DNA of 41,474 nt from Clostridia bacterium (GCA_017501245.1 JAFVXI010000014.1:1-41474); one strand, 5' to 3'; shown: positions 16,489-23,926, numbered from the stretch's first letter. Program-made: numbers and translations. The notes: a model not told the origin generated them from the sequence alone.

Positions 16489-17382
16489 TCAAGCTATATT
16501 CAGAAGCACGGTGGACACGACGCCGATGACCACACCGAAAAGCTGCCTCGGGAGGAACCTTTCCTTTAATATAAAATAAGAGTAGGCGAAGGTTATCGCC
16601 GTCTTTACGACCGATCTTGTGGGCGAGGATATAGAGATCGCCATCATCGTGTTCGTGATGAGTGAGAGCAGGTTGGTCGCTCCGTTTGCCATTCCTGCGC
16701 CGAGGGCGTAGGGAGCCGTTGACTTTAAGATCGAGAGACTGTTCTTCCTTGACTGAACGATGCCGAATGCGAGCAGAAGCAGGGCGGAGAAGCCGAGCGA
16801 AATAATCATGCATTCATTGTCTACGCTGCCGCCGAAGGCTATCTGCTGCTCTCGTATGACGATGCTGAAGAGGGCGCTGAGCAGGGTTGCTAACACGACG
16901 TAGATCAGCCATTTTAAGGAGAGCCTCGGCGCTTCTGTTTTCTCACTGCTCTCATCGGTGGCTTGAGGCTCTGTCCTGACGAGAAAGAGCGAGATCGCAA
17001 TACCGACGAAGGCGGCGTAGGTCAGTGGCGAGGCGCTCTCGCCGAGCCAGGCGATGCCGTAGCCCGAGATCAGGACTATCGAATAGGAGACGATCAGCGT
17101 CGTGATGGCGAAGGGGCCGCAGCCTATGGCGAGGTAGTTAAAGAGCGACGCCGTGCAGTAGAGGAAGCCTGCTAAAAGCGCATATGGGATCACCTCTGGG
17201 GTGAAATCTCCCTTCTCGGCGTCGGTTATTATATAAGATAAAAGGAAGAAAAGCATCGACGCGAGCGAAACCAGCGACATAAAGATGAAGCCGCCGTTTG
17301 GCTCCTTTGCGCCGCTCTTTTTGATCATCACGCCCTCGCCGAAGTGCGTTAAGGCGGACAATATCACGAGGAATAAGGGCAT
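16489..17382 (-). CDS. DMT-superfamily (EamA-type) transporter
   Basis: The 297-residue protein is almost entirely hydrophobic helices, about ten in two similar halves, separated by a polar charged linker (TEPQATDESSEKTEAPRLS, about 136-155). This is the classic EamA drug/metabolite transporter layout. The segment SSPTRSVVKTAITFAYSYFILKERF resembles the conserved end of an EamA repeat, where LKE marks the last helices. The substrate is unknown; family members export metabolites such as amino acids. It is a single-gene unit convergent with rsgA and divergent from rplJ. Confidence 0.88.
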   Translation of the reverse strand: MPLFLVILSALTHFGEGVMIKKSGAKEPNGGFIFMSLVSLASMLFFLLSYIITDAEKGDFTPEVIPYALLAGFLYCTASLFNYLAIGCGPFAITTLIVSYSIVLISGYGIAWLGESASPLTYAAFVGIAISLFLVRTEPQATDESSEKTEAPRLSLKWLIYVVLATLLSALFSIVIREQQIAFGGSVDNECMIISLGFSALLLLAFGIVQSRKNSLSILKSTAPYALGAGMANGATNLLSLITNTMMAISISSPTRSVVKTAITFAYSYFILKERFLPRQLFGVVIGVVSTVLLNIA

Positions 17383-17486
17383 AAAGCGCCTCCCGTTTGG
17401 TCATTAGTATGGATTATAGCATTTCCTCACCGCTTTGTAAAGAGGGGGAATGCAAAAAAACTTCCGAAATATTTTTTGAAAAGCTA

Positions 17487-17515
17487 TTGACAAACGGGGA
17501 TTGATGATGTATAAT
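17487..17515 (+). promoter_or_regulatory. Perfect-consensus promoter for rplJ-rplL
   Basis: TTGACA (17487-17492), a 17-nt spacer and TATAAT (17510-17515) match the sigma-A consensus exactly, as expected for a highly expressed ribosomal protein operon. Confidence 0.88.
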
Positions 17516-17518
17516 ACC

Positions 17519-17660
17519 TAAGTAATCCTAAGACAGCAGGTTCCGGTAAAAGTGAAAGCTTTCCTGCCGAGGTGCGACAAGCTAAATATTCGGTGCGCTA
17601 TATTTGCGCGCCCTGTTCGGTTGTCCTTTCCTTGGCGTATGCTTTTTGCCGGGAGAGGAT
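17519..17660 (+). ncRNA. Ribosomal protein L10 leader (autoregulatory RNA)
   Basis: Directly downstream of the rplJ promoter the RNA reads CCTAAGACAGCAGG ... CCTGCCGAGGTGCGACA. GCAGG (17536-17540) pairs with CCTGC (17573-17577). This is the recognisable core of the L10 leader found before rplJ in Firmicutes, which binds the L10/L12 complex and lowers expression when it is in excess. The exact 3' limit is an estimate. Confidence 0.8.
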
Positions 17661-17695
17661 TTTTTATTTGAAATTTTTATGGAGGTGGAAAACAG

Positions 17696-18226
17696 ATGCC
17701 TAGTAATAAGGTTCTTGAAGCCAAGAAGCAGATCGTTGAAGCTCTCGCTGCAAAGCTCCAGACTGCACAGTCCGGCGTGCTTGTAAAGTACGAGGGTATC
17801 ACCGTTGCTGATGACACCGCTCTCCGTGCCGCTCTTCGTAAGGCAGGCGTTGAATATACCGTTATGAAGAATACTCTTACGGGTCAGGCTTGCGAGAAGG
17901 TTGGTTACGGCGAGATGAAGCAGTACCTCGAGGGTATGACTGCTATCGCGGTTTCTCAGGAGGATCCTATCGCTCCCGCTCGTATCATGAAGGAGTATCA
18001 GGATAAGATCCAATCCTTTGAGATCAAGGCAGGCTTCGTTGATGGCGGAGTTATTGATAAGGCAGGCGTAGAGGCTCTTGCAGCTACTCCTTCTAAGGAG
18101 GTTCTCATCGCTAAGATGATGGGCAGCCTTATGTCTTCTCTTTACAGCTTTGCTTACGTTCTTCAGGCTAAGATCGATAAGGAAAATGGCGGCGAGGATG
18201 CTGCCGAGGCTCCCGCAGAGGCTTAA
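17696..18226 (+). CDS. rplJ: 50S ribosomal protein L10
   Basis: The 176-residue protein matches L10 throughout: KKQIVEALAAKLQTAQSGVLV near the N-terminus, AALRKAGVEYTVMKNTL, and the C-terminal helix that anchors L7/L12 dimers, with an acidic Ala/Glu tail. It forms the base of the L12 stalk on the 50S subunit, where translation factors bind. The start has GGAGGTGG 7-8 nt upstream. It has its own promoter and L10 leader. The neighbour upstream is an exporter gene, not rplK-rplA as is usual. Confidence 0.98.
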   Translation: MPSNKVLEAKKQIVEALAAKLQTAQSGVLVKYEGITVADDTALRAALRKAGVEYTVMKNTLTGQACEKVGYGEMKQYLEGMTAIAVSQEDPIAPARIMKEYQDKIQSFEIKAGFVDGGVIDKAGVEALAATPSKEVLIAKMMGSLMSSLYSFAYVLQAKIDKENGGEDAAEAPAEA

Positions 18227-18272
18227 TGTCTGCGAAAAATAAAAAAGATTAATAATTTCGGAGGATAATAAA

Positions 18273-18647
18273 ATGAACGAAAAGTCTACCCAGATTCTTG
18301 ACCTTGTTAAGGGTCTTACCATTCTTGAACTCGCTGACCTCGTTAAGGCTCTTGAGGAGGAGTTCGGCGTTTCCGCAGCTCCCGTTGCAGCAGCTCCCGT
18401 AGCAGGTGGCGCAGCAGCTCCCGCAGCTGAGGAGAAGACTGAGTTTGACGTTGTTCTTAAGGCAGCTGGCGCAAGCAAGCTCAACGTTATCAAGGTTGTT
18501 CGTGAGATCACCGGCCTTGGACTTAAGGACGCTAAGGACCTCGTTGAGTCGGCACCCAAGACCATCAAGGAAGCTATCGCTAAGGATGAGGCAGAGAAGA
18601 TCGCTGAGCAGCTCAAGGCTGCAGGCGCAGAAGTTGAAGTTAAGTAA
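18273..18647 (+). CDS. rplL: 50S ribosomal protein L7/L12
   Basis: The 124-residue stalk protein has the N-terminal dimerisation region (residues 1-30), an Ala/Pro/Gly hinge (about 37-52) and the C-terminal factor-binding domain ([20 protein letters not shown], then [12 protein letters not shown]). It recruits elongation and initiation factors. It starts 46 nt after rplJ with GGAGG before the ATG. A terminator follows at once; rpoB, which usually comes next, is not here. Confidence 0.98.
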   Translation: MNEKSTQILDLVKGLTILELADLVKALEEEFGVSAAPVAAAPVAGGAAAPAAEEKTEFDVVLKAAGASKLNVIKVVREITGLGLKDAKDLVESAPKTIKEAIAKDEAEKIAEQLKAAGAEVEVK

Positions 18648-18670
18648 TTTCACCTCTCAAAATAAGAACG

Positions 18671-18699
18671 AGCACGGCCCCTGCTGGTCGTGCTTTTTC
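18671..18699 (+). terminator. Terminator of rplJ-rplL
   Basis: AGCACGGCC (18671-18679) pairs with GGTCGTGCT (18686-18694), with one G-T pair, followed by TTTTTCTTTT. Confidence 0.9.
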
Positions 18700-18810
18700 T
18701 TTTCGCTACGTCGGCCGGGTAGACCTTAATGTCTGCCCCATAGTGCTCCGGGTCATCCGGGCAGATCCCCGTATGGGTAAATAAACCGAGCGTGCCCCTC
18801 TATTTTTCGC

Positions 18811-18839
18811 TTGAAATTTTGATCGATCCCTGATATAAT
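18811..18839 (+). promoter_or_regulatory. Promoter of the veg-like gene
   Basis: TTGAAA (18811-18816), 17 nt and TATAAT (18834-18839) form a strong sigma-A promoter, giving a leader of about 100 nt. Bacillus veg is also known for a very strong promoter. Confidence 0.75.
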
Positions 18840-18943
18840 AAAGGTGTAAATACTAGACCGGAGAATAACGTCAGCCGTAATAATCTACCGACTATTCGTC
18901 GCTCGGAATGCCTCTGTCTGAAGATATGATAGGGGGTGAATAT

Positions 18944-19177
18944 ATGCCGAGCGTGTCCGATCTTGAGTCTGTAAGAGAGCTTGTGCGAGAGAAATATGCG
19001 TCGGGAGAGCCTGTGCTTATCAGCGTCTGCGTGCGTCGTCCTCGCATCGAGCTTGACTCGGTGAAGGTCGTTATCAAGGGCGTCTATCCGCACTTTTTCA
19101 GGATAGAAACGCCCGAGAATGAAAGCTTTTCTTTACAATACAACGACGTTTTAATGGGAAAGATCAGATTTTTATAA
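18944..19177 (+). CDS. veg: Veg-like protein
   Basis: The 77-residue protein resembles Bacillus Veg: an N-terminal helix (LESVRELVREKYASGEPVLI), a basic turn (RRPRIELDSVKVVIKGVYPHFF) and a C-terminal beta segment with SFSLQYNDVLMGKI. Veg is a small conserved Firmicute protein linked to biofilm formation and spore outgrowth. I chose the ATG at 18944 because AGGGGGTGA precedes it; an in-frame start 36 nt earlier lacks a ribosome site. It is a single-gene transcript. Confidence 0.82.
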   Translation: MPSVSDLESVRELVREKYASGEPVLISVCVRRPRIELDSVKVVIKGVYPHFFRIETPENESFSLQYNDVLMGKIRFL

Positions 19178-19180
19178 GAA

Positions 19181-19225
19181 AAAAGCATCCTGCCTTGATT
19201 ATAATCTTGGCTTCGGATGCTTTTT
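19181..19225. terminator. Bidirectional terminator between veg-like and DUF4416 genes
   Basis: AAAAGCATCC (19181-19190) pairs with GGATGCTTTT (19215-19224). Runs of A on the left and T on the right let it serve both convergent genes. Confidence 0.85.
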
Positions 19226-19240
19226 ATTTTTTGCGTAGTT

Positions 19241-19795
19241 TTATCGGCTCTCGCCGTTTTTCTGTGCCTCTCGCCTGTCCTTAAGGTAGGTGCGCCTCAC
19301 CTCGGTGATGAATTTCTGCACCCGCTCCGACTGATAGTCACGGTATGTCCAGGGCAGCTTCTGCCAGCTACCCCTCGCCCAGAAGAGCGTAAGCTCGGTG
19401 TAGATCCCATCCGAGAGCGGAATGCGGAAGCCCGCCTTCTTCGTCGTGGCGAGCATCAGCCTGCCGTGGTTAATAAAGCCGGGGTCGAGGTTTATCTGCC
19501 TGTTTCCGTCCTTAGAGAAGATGGCTTCGATCTCGTTCGTCCTCTTTTTTATCTCTGCCTGCCGCTGGGGGGCTACGGTCCTCTTAAAGGAGAGGATGAC
19601 TCTCATCCCCTCTCCGCCGATCTCCTCGTCGTAATAATCCGAAAATTCCCTCGAGAAGGAAAAATGCTCGGACTCAGCCTCGATCTCGCCGAAGTCCTCG
19701 ACGAGCATCCTTATCGCCTCATCATAGACACGTGGGTCGTTGTAGATCACGCCGACGATCAGCTTCTCCTCTTCAAAATCATATATCTGTCCCAT
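19241..19795 (-). CDS. DUF4416 family protein
   Basis: The 184-residue cytoplasmic protein has the DUF4416 pattern: KLIVGVIYND at the start, EHFSFSREFSDYYDEEIGG, TNEIEAIFSKDGNRQINLDPGFI, then LATTKKAGFRIPLSDGIYTE and LPWTYRDYQSE. The family's function is unknown; some members are annotated as GTP-binding, but I see no P-loop. It begins inside the cysK stop codon (TGATG), so it is translationally coupled to cysK, which may hint at a shared role. Confidence 0.85.
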   Translation of the reverse strand: MGQIYDFEEEKLIVGVIYNDPRVYDEAIRMLVEDFGEIEAESEHFSFSREFSDYYDEEIGGEGMRVILSFKRTVAPQRQAEIKKRTNEIEAIFSKDGNRQINLDPGFINHGRLMLATTKKAGFRIPLSDGIYTELTLFWARGSWQKLPWTYRDYQSERVQKFITEVRRTYLKDRREAQKNGESR

Positions 19796-20721
19796 CAGTC
19801 AAACAACCCCGCCGAAAGATATCTCTCGCCCGTGTCAGGCAGAAGGACAACGACGGTCTTTCCCTTGTTTTCGGCTCTTGAGGCAAGCTCTATCGCCGCA
19901 TGGAGCGCCGCTCCCGACGATATGCCTGCGAGGATGCCCTCACACTTAGCGAGCAGCCTTGCCGAGCCGCACGCCTCATTGAGCGTCACGGTCATAACCC
20001 CGTCGAGGATATCCTTATTTAGTATCTCGGGCACGAAGCCTGCGCCGATGCCCTGTATGCCGTGCGCACCTGCCGCCCCACCCGATAAAACGGGGGAGTC
20101 CGAGGGCTCAACGCCGATGACTCTGATGGATGCGTCCTGCTCCTTAAGATATTCGCCGACGCCGCTTATGGTGCCACCCGTGCCAACTCCCGCAACGAAA
20201 AAGTCGATCTCCCCGTCGGTGTCAGCGTAGATCTCGGGGCCTGTCGTCAGCTTGTGCGCCATAACGTTTTCACGGTTTGTGAACTGGCCTGCGATGATAG
20301 AGCCGGGCGTCGCTGCGTGCAGCTCCTCGGCAACGGCTATTGCCCCCGCCATACCGAGCGCAGGGTCGGTCTCAACAAGCTCGGCTCCGTATGCACGGAT
20401 GAGCGCCTTCCTCTCCTCTGACATATTCGAGGGCATGACGATGAGCGAGCGGTAGCCCTTTGCCGCCGCTATGGCGGCTATGCCGATGCCGGTGTTGCCA
20501 GAGGTCGGCTCGATAATAACCGAGTCGGGCGTCAGCCTGCCCTCGCGCTCGGCGCTCTCGATGATCTGCTTGGCGGCTCTGTCCTTTGCGCTGCCGCCGG
20601 GGTTCATCGCCTCTACCTTGGCGAGCAGGGCTGCCCCCAGGGCAAATCTCTTTTCTAAGCGGCTGAGGCGGATAAGCGGCGTTTTGCCGACGGCGTCCGC
20701 AACGCTTGCATATATCTTCAT
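19795..20721 (-). CDS. cysK: Cysteine synthase (O-acetylserine sulfhydrylase)
   Basis: The 308-residue PLP enzyme makes cysteine from O-acetylserine and sulfide. The PLP lysine is in NPGGSAKDR (K46), the substrate loop is TSGNTGIG, the phosphate-binding loop is GTGGTISGVG, and GISSGAA closes the active site. I favour the ATG at 20721 (MKIYASVADAVGK); an in-frame ATG at 20739 adds six residues, and the GGGGAG just after it can serve as ribosome site for the inner start. The true start is not certain. Confidence 0.95.
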   Translation of the reverse strand: MKIYASVADAVGKTPLIRLSRLEKRFALGAALLAKVEAMNPGGSAKDRAAKQIIESAEREGRLTPDSVIIEPTSGNTGIGIAAIAAAKGYRSLIVMPSNMSEERKALIRAYGAELVETDPALGMAGAIAVAEELHAATPGSIIAGQFTNRENVMAHKLTTGPEIYADTDGEIDFFVAGVGTGGTISGVGEYLKEQDASIRVIGVEPSDSPVLSGGAAGAHGIQGIGAGFVPEILNKDILDGVMTVTLNEACGSARLLAKCEGILAGISSGAALHAAIELASRAENKGKTVVVLLPDTGERYLSAGLFD

Positions 20722-20742
20722 ATAATCTAAACTCCCCATAGG

Positions 20743-20768
20743 CGGTGGGCTATGCCCACCGTTTTTTT
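20743..20768 (+). terminator. Terminator-like hairpin at the 5' edge of cysK, plus orientation
   Basis: CGGTGGGC-TAT-GCCCACCG (20743-20761) is followed by seven T on the plus strand. No plus-strand gene ends here. It may stop antisense transcription or, read on the minus strand, form a hairpin in the cysK leader. Confidence 0.6.
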
Positions 20769-21030
20769 CTTATTATACACTAACGGGCGGCAAAAATCAA
20801 GGCTGATATATAAGTCTGTCGGTAGGTATGTTTTGGGAATATCTCACGCTTGTTACGTAGCCGTCGGTCGGGCGTGATAAGCCTCGCCGTATTCGACGTG
20901 AGCGCCGAAAAAAAGAAAACGGCGAGCGGCAGGGAAGTGAGAAACGAAAAATAAAAAAAAGCGGCGGCGTGGAGCTGCCGGTAAGAGCGGCGAGCGGCAG
21001 GGAGGTTGAGAAACGAAAAAAGACTGTCTA
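20769..21030. other. Gene-free spacer with a 30-bp direct repeat
   Basis: Two copies of GGCGAGCGGCAGGGA followed by GAGAAACGAAAAA lie at 20921-20950 and 20989-21020. No gene is supported on either strand. Confidence 0.6.
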
Positions 21031-21059
21031 TTGTCGAAATTTGGCAAAGAGCATATAAT
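21031..21059 (+). promoter_or_regulatory. Candidate promoter of the cotJ operon
   Basis: TTGTCG (21031-21036), 17 nt and TATAAT (21054-21059). The -10 can also be read as CATATAAT, close to the sigma-E -10 of sporulation genes, which would suit cotJ, but the expected sigma-E -35 is not clear. Confidence 0.5.
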
Positions 21060-21110
21060 AACTAGGGAGGCACAGCCTCAAAATGACATCAAAAGGAACG
21101 ATAAGCTTTT

Positions 21111-21332
21111 ATGGAAAGAAATCAGAACGGCTATCCGACACAGCCGAGAGACTCGCGCACCTCGGACGGCTGCGCTATGGATGGGGGCGCCTCGCTTGAG
21201 GATAGGCTCCTCGCCTACGCATACGTGCCGATCGAGAAGTGGAGGATGCTTTATTCTCCCGAGCAGGCGCTCCTGCGCGGCACGCTCTTTGAGGAGTTAG
21301 ATAAGCCGATGGAGGTATACGGACGTGAATAA
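21111..21332 (+). CDS. cotJA: Spore coat-associated protein CotJA
   Basis: The 73-residue protein has a polar N-terminal half and the CotJA core LAYAYVPIEKWRMLYSPEQALLRG followed by TLFEELDKPMEVY. In Bacillus the cotJ operon is made in the mother cell and its products join the inner spore coat. The gene overlaps cotJB by 8 nt, and cotJC follows. The intact three-gene operon is good evidence that the organism, or its recent ancestor, forms endospores. Confidence 0.9.
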   Translation: MERNQNGYPTQPRDSRTSDGCAMDGGASLEDRLLAYAYVPIEKWRMLYSPEQALLRGTLFEELDKPMEVYGRE

Positions 21333-21600
21333 GAACGACACGGATCTGATGCGGAGAATACAGGAGCTAGACTTCGCAATGGTAGAAACACAGCTCTTTC
21401 TTGACACGCATCCCGACTGCCGACAGGCGCTCGAATATTATCACAGGCTGCATAGAGAGCTTGAGCCCCTCGTCGTGGAGTACACCGCCAAGCACGGACC
21501 CCTGACGCCGAGCGCCGCCTCGACCGAGGGCTGGAACTGGATAGACGGTATGTGGCCCTGGCAGACCGAAAACACAGAGATGAGGGAGAGGAAGAGATAG
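21325..21600 (+). CDS. cotJB: Spore coat protein CotJB
   Basis: The 91-residue protein shows the CotJB hallmarks: RIQELDFAMVETQLFLDTHPD at the start, YHRLHRELEPLVVEYTAKHGPLT, then WNWIDGMWPWQ near the end. It is needed with CotJA and CotJC for that coat layer. It starts within the end of cotJA and ends 3 nt before the cotJC ATG, so all three are tightly coupled. Confidence 0.92.
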   Translation: MNKNDTDLMRRIQELDFAMVETQLFLDTHPDCRQALEYYHRLHRELEPLVVEYTAKHGPLTPSAASTEGWNWIDGMWPWQTENTEMRERKR

Positions 21601-21603
21601 CCC

Positions 21604-22152
21604 ATGTGGATATATGAAAAGAAGCTGCAATACCCCGTAAAGATCGCAAAGCCCGACGCACGCCTCGCGGGGATCATAGTCGATGCGCTCGGAGGTCCCG
21701 ACGGTGAGGTCGGCGCATCAATGCGCTATCTCAGCCAGAGATACACGATGCCCTCGGGCAAGGTCATAGGCACGCTCACAGACATAGGAAACGAGGAGCT
21801 TGCGCATATGGAGATAGTTTCCGCACTGCTCTACCAGCTCACGAAGGGGCTGAGCCCCGAGGAGATCAAGGCGGCAGGCCTCGATAAATACTACGTCAAC
21901 CACGGCTCGGGCATCTATCCCGCCGCCGCCTCCGGCGAGCCCTACACCTGCATGGCCTTCAACTCCAAGGGCGACCCCATAGCAGACTTAAACGAGGATC
22001 TCGCCGCCGAGCAAAAGGCGAGGGTCACCTACGACAACATTCTTCGCCTCTCGGATAACCCCGACGTAAACGACGTCATCAAGTTCCTCCGTCAGCGAGA
22101 GATCGTGCATTATCAGCGCTTCGGTGAGGCACTGCGAAGCCTAACGGACTAA
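21604..22152 (+). CDS. cotJC: Spore coat manganese-catalase-like protein CotJC
   Basis: The 182-residue protein begins MWIYEKKLQYPVKI and has the manganese catalase four-helix pattern: EVGASMRYLSQRYTMP, IGNEELAHMEIVS, EQKARVTYDNI and REIVHYQRFGEAL supply the Glu/His metal ligands. CotJC is a coat protein and may detoxify peroxide. The last codons and stop (GCGAAGCCTAACGGACTAA) form one arm and loop of a hairpin that is repeated 69 bp downstream. Confidence 0.95.
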   Translation: MWIYEKKLQYPVKIAKPDARLAGIIVDALGGPDGEVGASMRYLSQRYTMPSGKVIGTLTDIGNEELAHMEIVSALLYQLTKGLSPEEIKAAGLDKYYVNHGSGIYPAAASGEPYTCMAFNSKGDPIADLNEDLAAEQKARVTYDNILRLSDNPDVNDVIKFLRQREIVHYQRFGEALRSLTD

Positions 22153-22238
22153 GCCTTCGCAACTAAATCTGCCGAATGGCAGACTTCATCATGGGCGACA
22201 AGGCGAAGCCTAACGGACTAAGGCTTCGCAACTAAATC
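22134..22238 (+). repeat. 36-bp direct repeat of the cotJC 3' end
   Basis: Bases 22134-22169, covering the last cotJC codons and stop, recur at 22203-22238 with 35 of 36 bases identical. Each copy folds as GCGAAGCC/GGCTTCGC with the stop codon in the loop (one mismatch in copy 1). Between them lies a further hairpin, TCTGCC-GAAT-GGCAGA. Confidence 0.85.
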
Positions 22239-22330
22239 AGTCAAAGACGGAATAAATCCGACAGGGTCGGATGAAATCCTCTAGAGAGGATGAAATCTTT
22301 GCACAGGCGAAGGTGATAGAATAAAAACAG
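22239..22330 (+). repeat. GATGAAATC-linked mini-hairpins
   Basis: ATCCGAC-AGG-GTCGGAT (22256-22272) and ATCCTCT-AG-AGAGGAT (22276-22291) are joined and followed by GATGAAATC. This is the same design as the GTGAAGT arrays but with another linker. Confidence 0.7.
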
Positions 22331-22361
22331 GGCGGCAAGGAGAGATCCTGCCGCCTTTTTT
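22331..22361 (+). terminator. Terminator of the cotJ operon
   Basis: GGCGGCAAGGA (22331-22341) pairs with TCCTGCCGCC (22346-22355), with one unpaired A, followed by TTTTTTC. Confidence 0.88.
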
Positions 22362-22393
22362 CTTCATTCAATAATGAGATAATCGGACTTTGC

Positions 22394-22422
22394 TTGACAG
22401 AATATGCAAATAATTATTTGCA
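22394..22422 (+). promoter_or_regulatory. TTGACA with overlapping 18-bp perfect palindrome
   Basis: TTGACA (22394-22399) is followed by TGCAAATAATTATTTGCA (22405-22422), a perfect palindrome that would cover the spacer and -10 region of a promoter. It may be an operator for the MecA-like gene. No clear -10 is seen, so this is tentative. Confidence 0.35.
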
Positions 22423-22563
22423 AATAAGGAGGAAATCGGAAAAACGGATAGGATCAAGGGGAGGTGGGACCATAGAGTCGTGTGATGTGCGACGCTTGCC
22501 AGATATTGCTTGTAGCATTTAGGAGGGGTGTGTAGTAAAATAGATATAAGGGAGGTGAGGGCC

Positions 22564-23148
22564 GTGGAGCATCTGAGGATAAATGCCTCGAAGCTGAAGA
22601 TCTCGCTCAGCGCCGAGGAATGCAAAAGATATGGGATAAGAGAGACGGAGGGGGAGTATGATCCCCTGCCCGTCAGAGAGGTGATATCGGATATACTCAA
22701 GGACGCAGGGCTGGGCGGCTTCTATAAGCTCGGCGAAAAGCTACTCGTTCAGCTCTACCCGAACGGGCGTGGGGGAGCGGAGCTGTTTATAACCAAGCTA
22801 TCCTCCGTCGCCGAAAGGGAGAGGCGTGCGCTCGCCGAGGCGGAGCTGCTCGATACATATTCAAAGGAGAGGGTGGCGTTTGTCTTTGAGGACGTCGAGG
22901 CGCTTATCGACCTCTGCCGCATCCTCGCAAAAAGAGATAAGCGAGCCGACCTGTACCTATCCCACAGCGGTAAATATCTTCTCCTCCTCGAGGAGGAGCA
23001 CATCCTGGGGATCTCCGACTGCGATATAGCAACCGAGTTTGGCGAGAGGCTCTCCAGCACAGGCTATCTCCCCAGCCCCGAATGGGATAAACTGCTCATC
23101 AAGGACGATGCGATAGCAAAATTGGCACTGATGAAAAGGGGCGCATAA
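22564..23148 (+). CDS. mecA: MecA-like adaptor protein
   Basis: The 194-residue protein matches MecA in layout. The N-terminal domain begins VEHLRINASKLKISLSAEEC and ends with LLVQLYPNGRGGAELFITKL. The C-terminal ClpC-binding domain runs from VAFVFEDVEALIDLCRILA through LYLSHSGKYLLLL to WDKLLIKDDAIAKL. MecA proteins bring substrates to the ClpC-ClpP protease. I start at GTG 22564 because GGAGGTG (22551-22557) lies 6 nt before it; a longer frame from 22528 has no such site. It is shorter and more divergent than Bacillus MecA. Confidence 0.78.
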   Translation: MEHLRINASKLKISLSAEECKRYGIRETEGEYDPLPVREVISDILKDAGLGGFYKLGEKLLVQLYPNGRGGAELFITKLSSVAERERRALAEAELLDTYSKERVAFVFEDVEALIDLCRILAKRDKRADLYLSHSGKYLLLLEEEHILGISDCDIATEFGERLSSTGYLPSPEWDKLLIKDDAIAKLALMKRGA

Positions 23149-23364
23149 GTAGGGGTATCCTGCCGTAGCCTGCCATTGCGCTATTGTGGCGCTGATGACC
23201 TCTGGGTTTGCTGTTGCGCTCGGCTTCGGATTGGTTGAACTTGGCTTCTGCTTGGTTGCGATCGTCTATCGCCTGAGTGCGCAGAGCTTGTGGCCAAATC
23301 ATCGGAAATGTCGGAAAATGACAACAAGCGTATACATTTATCGTCATAATTCATGTCAAAAGCT
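23149..23364. other. Gene-free spacer after the mecA-like gene
   Basis: This starts a 1.2-kb gene-free stretch. It holds degenerate repeats (TGCTGTTGCGCTCGGCTTC, then GGTTGAACTTGGCTTCTGC type) and no supported gene. Minus-strand ORFs across 23181-23858 are repetitive translations of the arrays. Confidence 0.55.
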
Positions 23365-23408
23365 AAAAGAGAGAACAAAACGGTGTAATCCGTAATGTCC
23401 TCTCTTTT
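23365..23408 (+). terminator. Terminator-like hairpin heading array copy 1
   Basis: AAAAGAGAG (23365-23373) pairs with CTCTCTTTT (23400-23408), with an inner CGG/CCG stem. It could end the mecA-like transcript about 220 nt after its stop. A diverged copy starts at 23664. Confidence 0.6.
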
Positions 23409-23410
23409 CT

Positions 23411-23618
23411 GTTGGTGAAGTTTTTGCTGACGCAAAAGTGAAGTTGCACCGCATACCCCAAAGCTCATTTTTCGCTTCGGGGAACCCCGTTTCAGTGAAG
23501 TTTGAGCTACACACAAGTGAAGTTAAGTTTGCCCACTTTGCCGAAGGCAAAACTTCACTATCCGTAGGATAACTTCACTTACGCAGTAAATTTCACTTGC
23601 CCGTGAGGGCAAACTTAG
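23411..23618. repeat. Mini-hairpin array, copy 1 (208 bp)
   Basis: Linkers GTGAAGT in the left part change to ACTTCAC, its reverse complement, in the right part. Between them lie small hairpins: TTTTGC-TGAC-GCAAAA, TTTGCC-GAA-GGCAAA, TATCC-GTA-GGATA, TTAC-GCA-GTAA and TTGCCC-GTGA-GGGCAA. A longer unpaired core (CGCATACCCCAAAGCTCAT) holds a GCTTCGGGGAACCCC segment. The whole array is thus roughly palindromic. Confidence 0.88.
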
Positions 23619-23663
23619 TTTTAGCGTGAATTATGGCTAAGCCCAAACCCATATCACAAGCAG

Positions 23664-23704
23664 AAAGAGAGAACAAAGCGTTTTGCTAAGTTCTCTCTTT
23701 TTCT
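23664..23704 (+). terminator. Terminator-like hairpin heading array copy 2
   Basis: AAAGAGAGAAC (23664-23674) pairs perfectly with GTTCTCTCTTT (23690-23700), followed by more T. The stem resembles the GAGAGA stems at 3631-3950. Confidence 0.7.
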
Positions 23705-23718
23705 GTCGGTGAGGTTCT

Positions 23719-23926
23719 GTCGGTGAAGTTTTTGCTGACGCAAAAGTGAAGTTGCACCGCATACCCCAAAGCTCATGCTTCGCTTCGGGGAACCCCGTTT
23801 CAGTGAAGTTTGTGCTACGCACAAGTGAAGTTAAGTTTGCCCACTTTGCCGAAGGCAAAACTTCACTATCCGTAGGATAACTTCACTTACGCAGTAAACT
23901 TCACTTGCCCGTAAGGGCAAACTTAG
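23719..23926. repeat. Mini-hairpin array, copy 2 (208 bp)
   Basis: This is the same length as copy 1 and differs at only a handful of positions. Some differences alter pairing: TTGAGC-TAC-ACACAA in copy 1 is the perfect TTGTGC-TAC-GCACAA here, and ATTTCAC in copy 1 is ACTTCAC here. The unit, with its leading terminator hairpin, is a direct duplication spaced about 300 bp. Confidence 0.9.

Noticed and set aside
18732-18777. Possible riboswitch with mutually exclusive stems (TCTGCCC/GGGCAGA versus CCCATA/TATGGG)
   Set aside because: It lies after the rplL terminator and before the veg promoter, so it is probably not transcribed as a leader.
23181-23858. Minus-strand ORFs sharing a start of the type MPSAKWANLTSLV
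   Set aside because: The two similar proteins arise only because the 208-bp hairpin array is duplicated; each is a translation of palindromic repeat DNA without a ribosome site.
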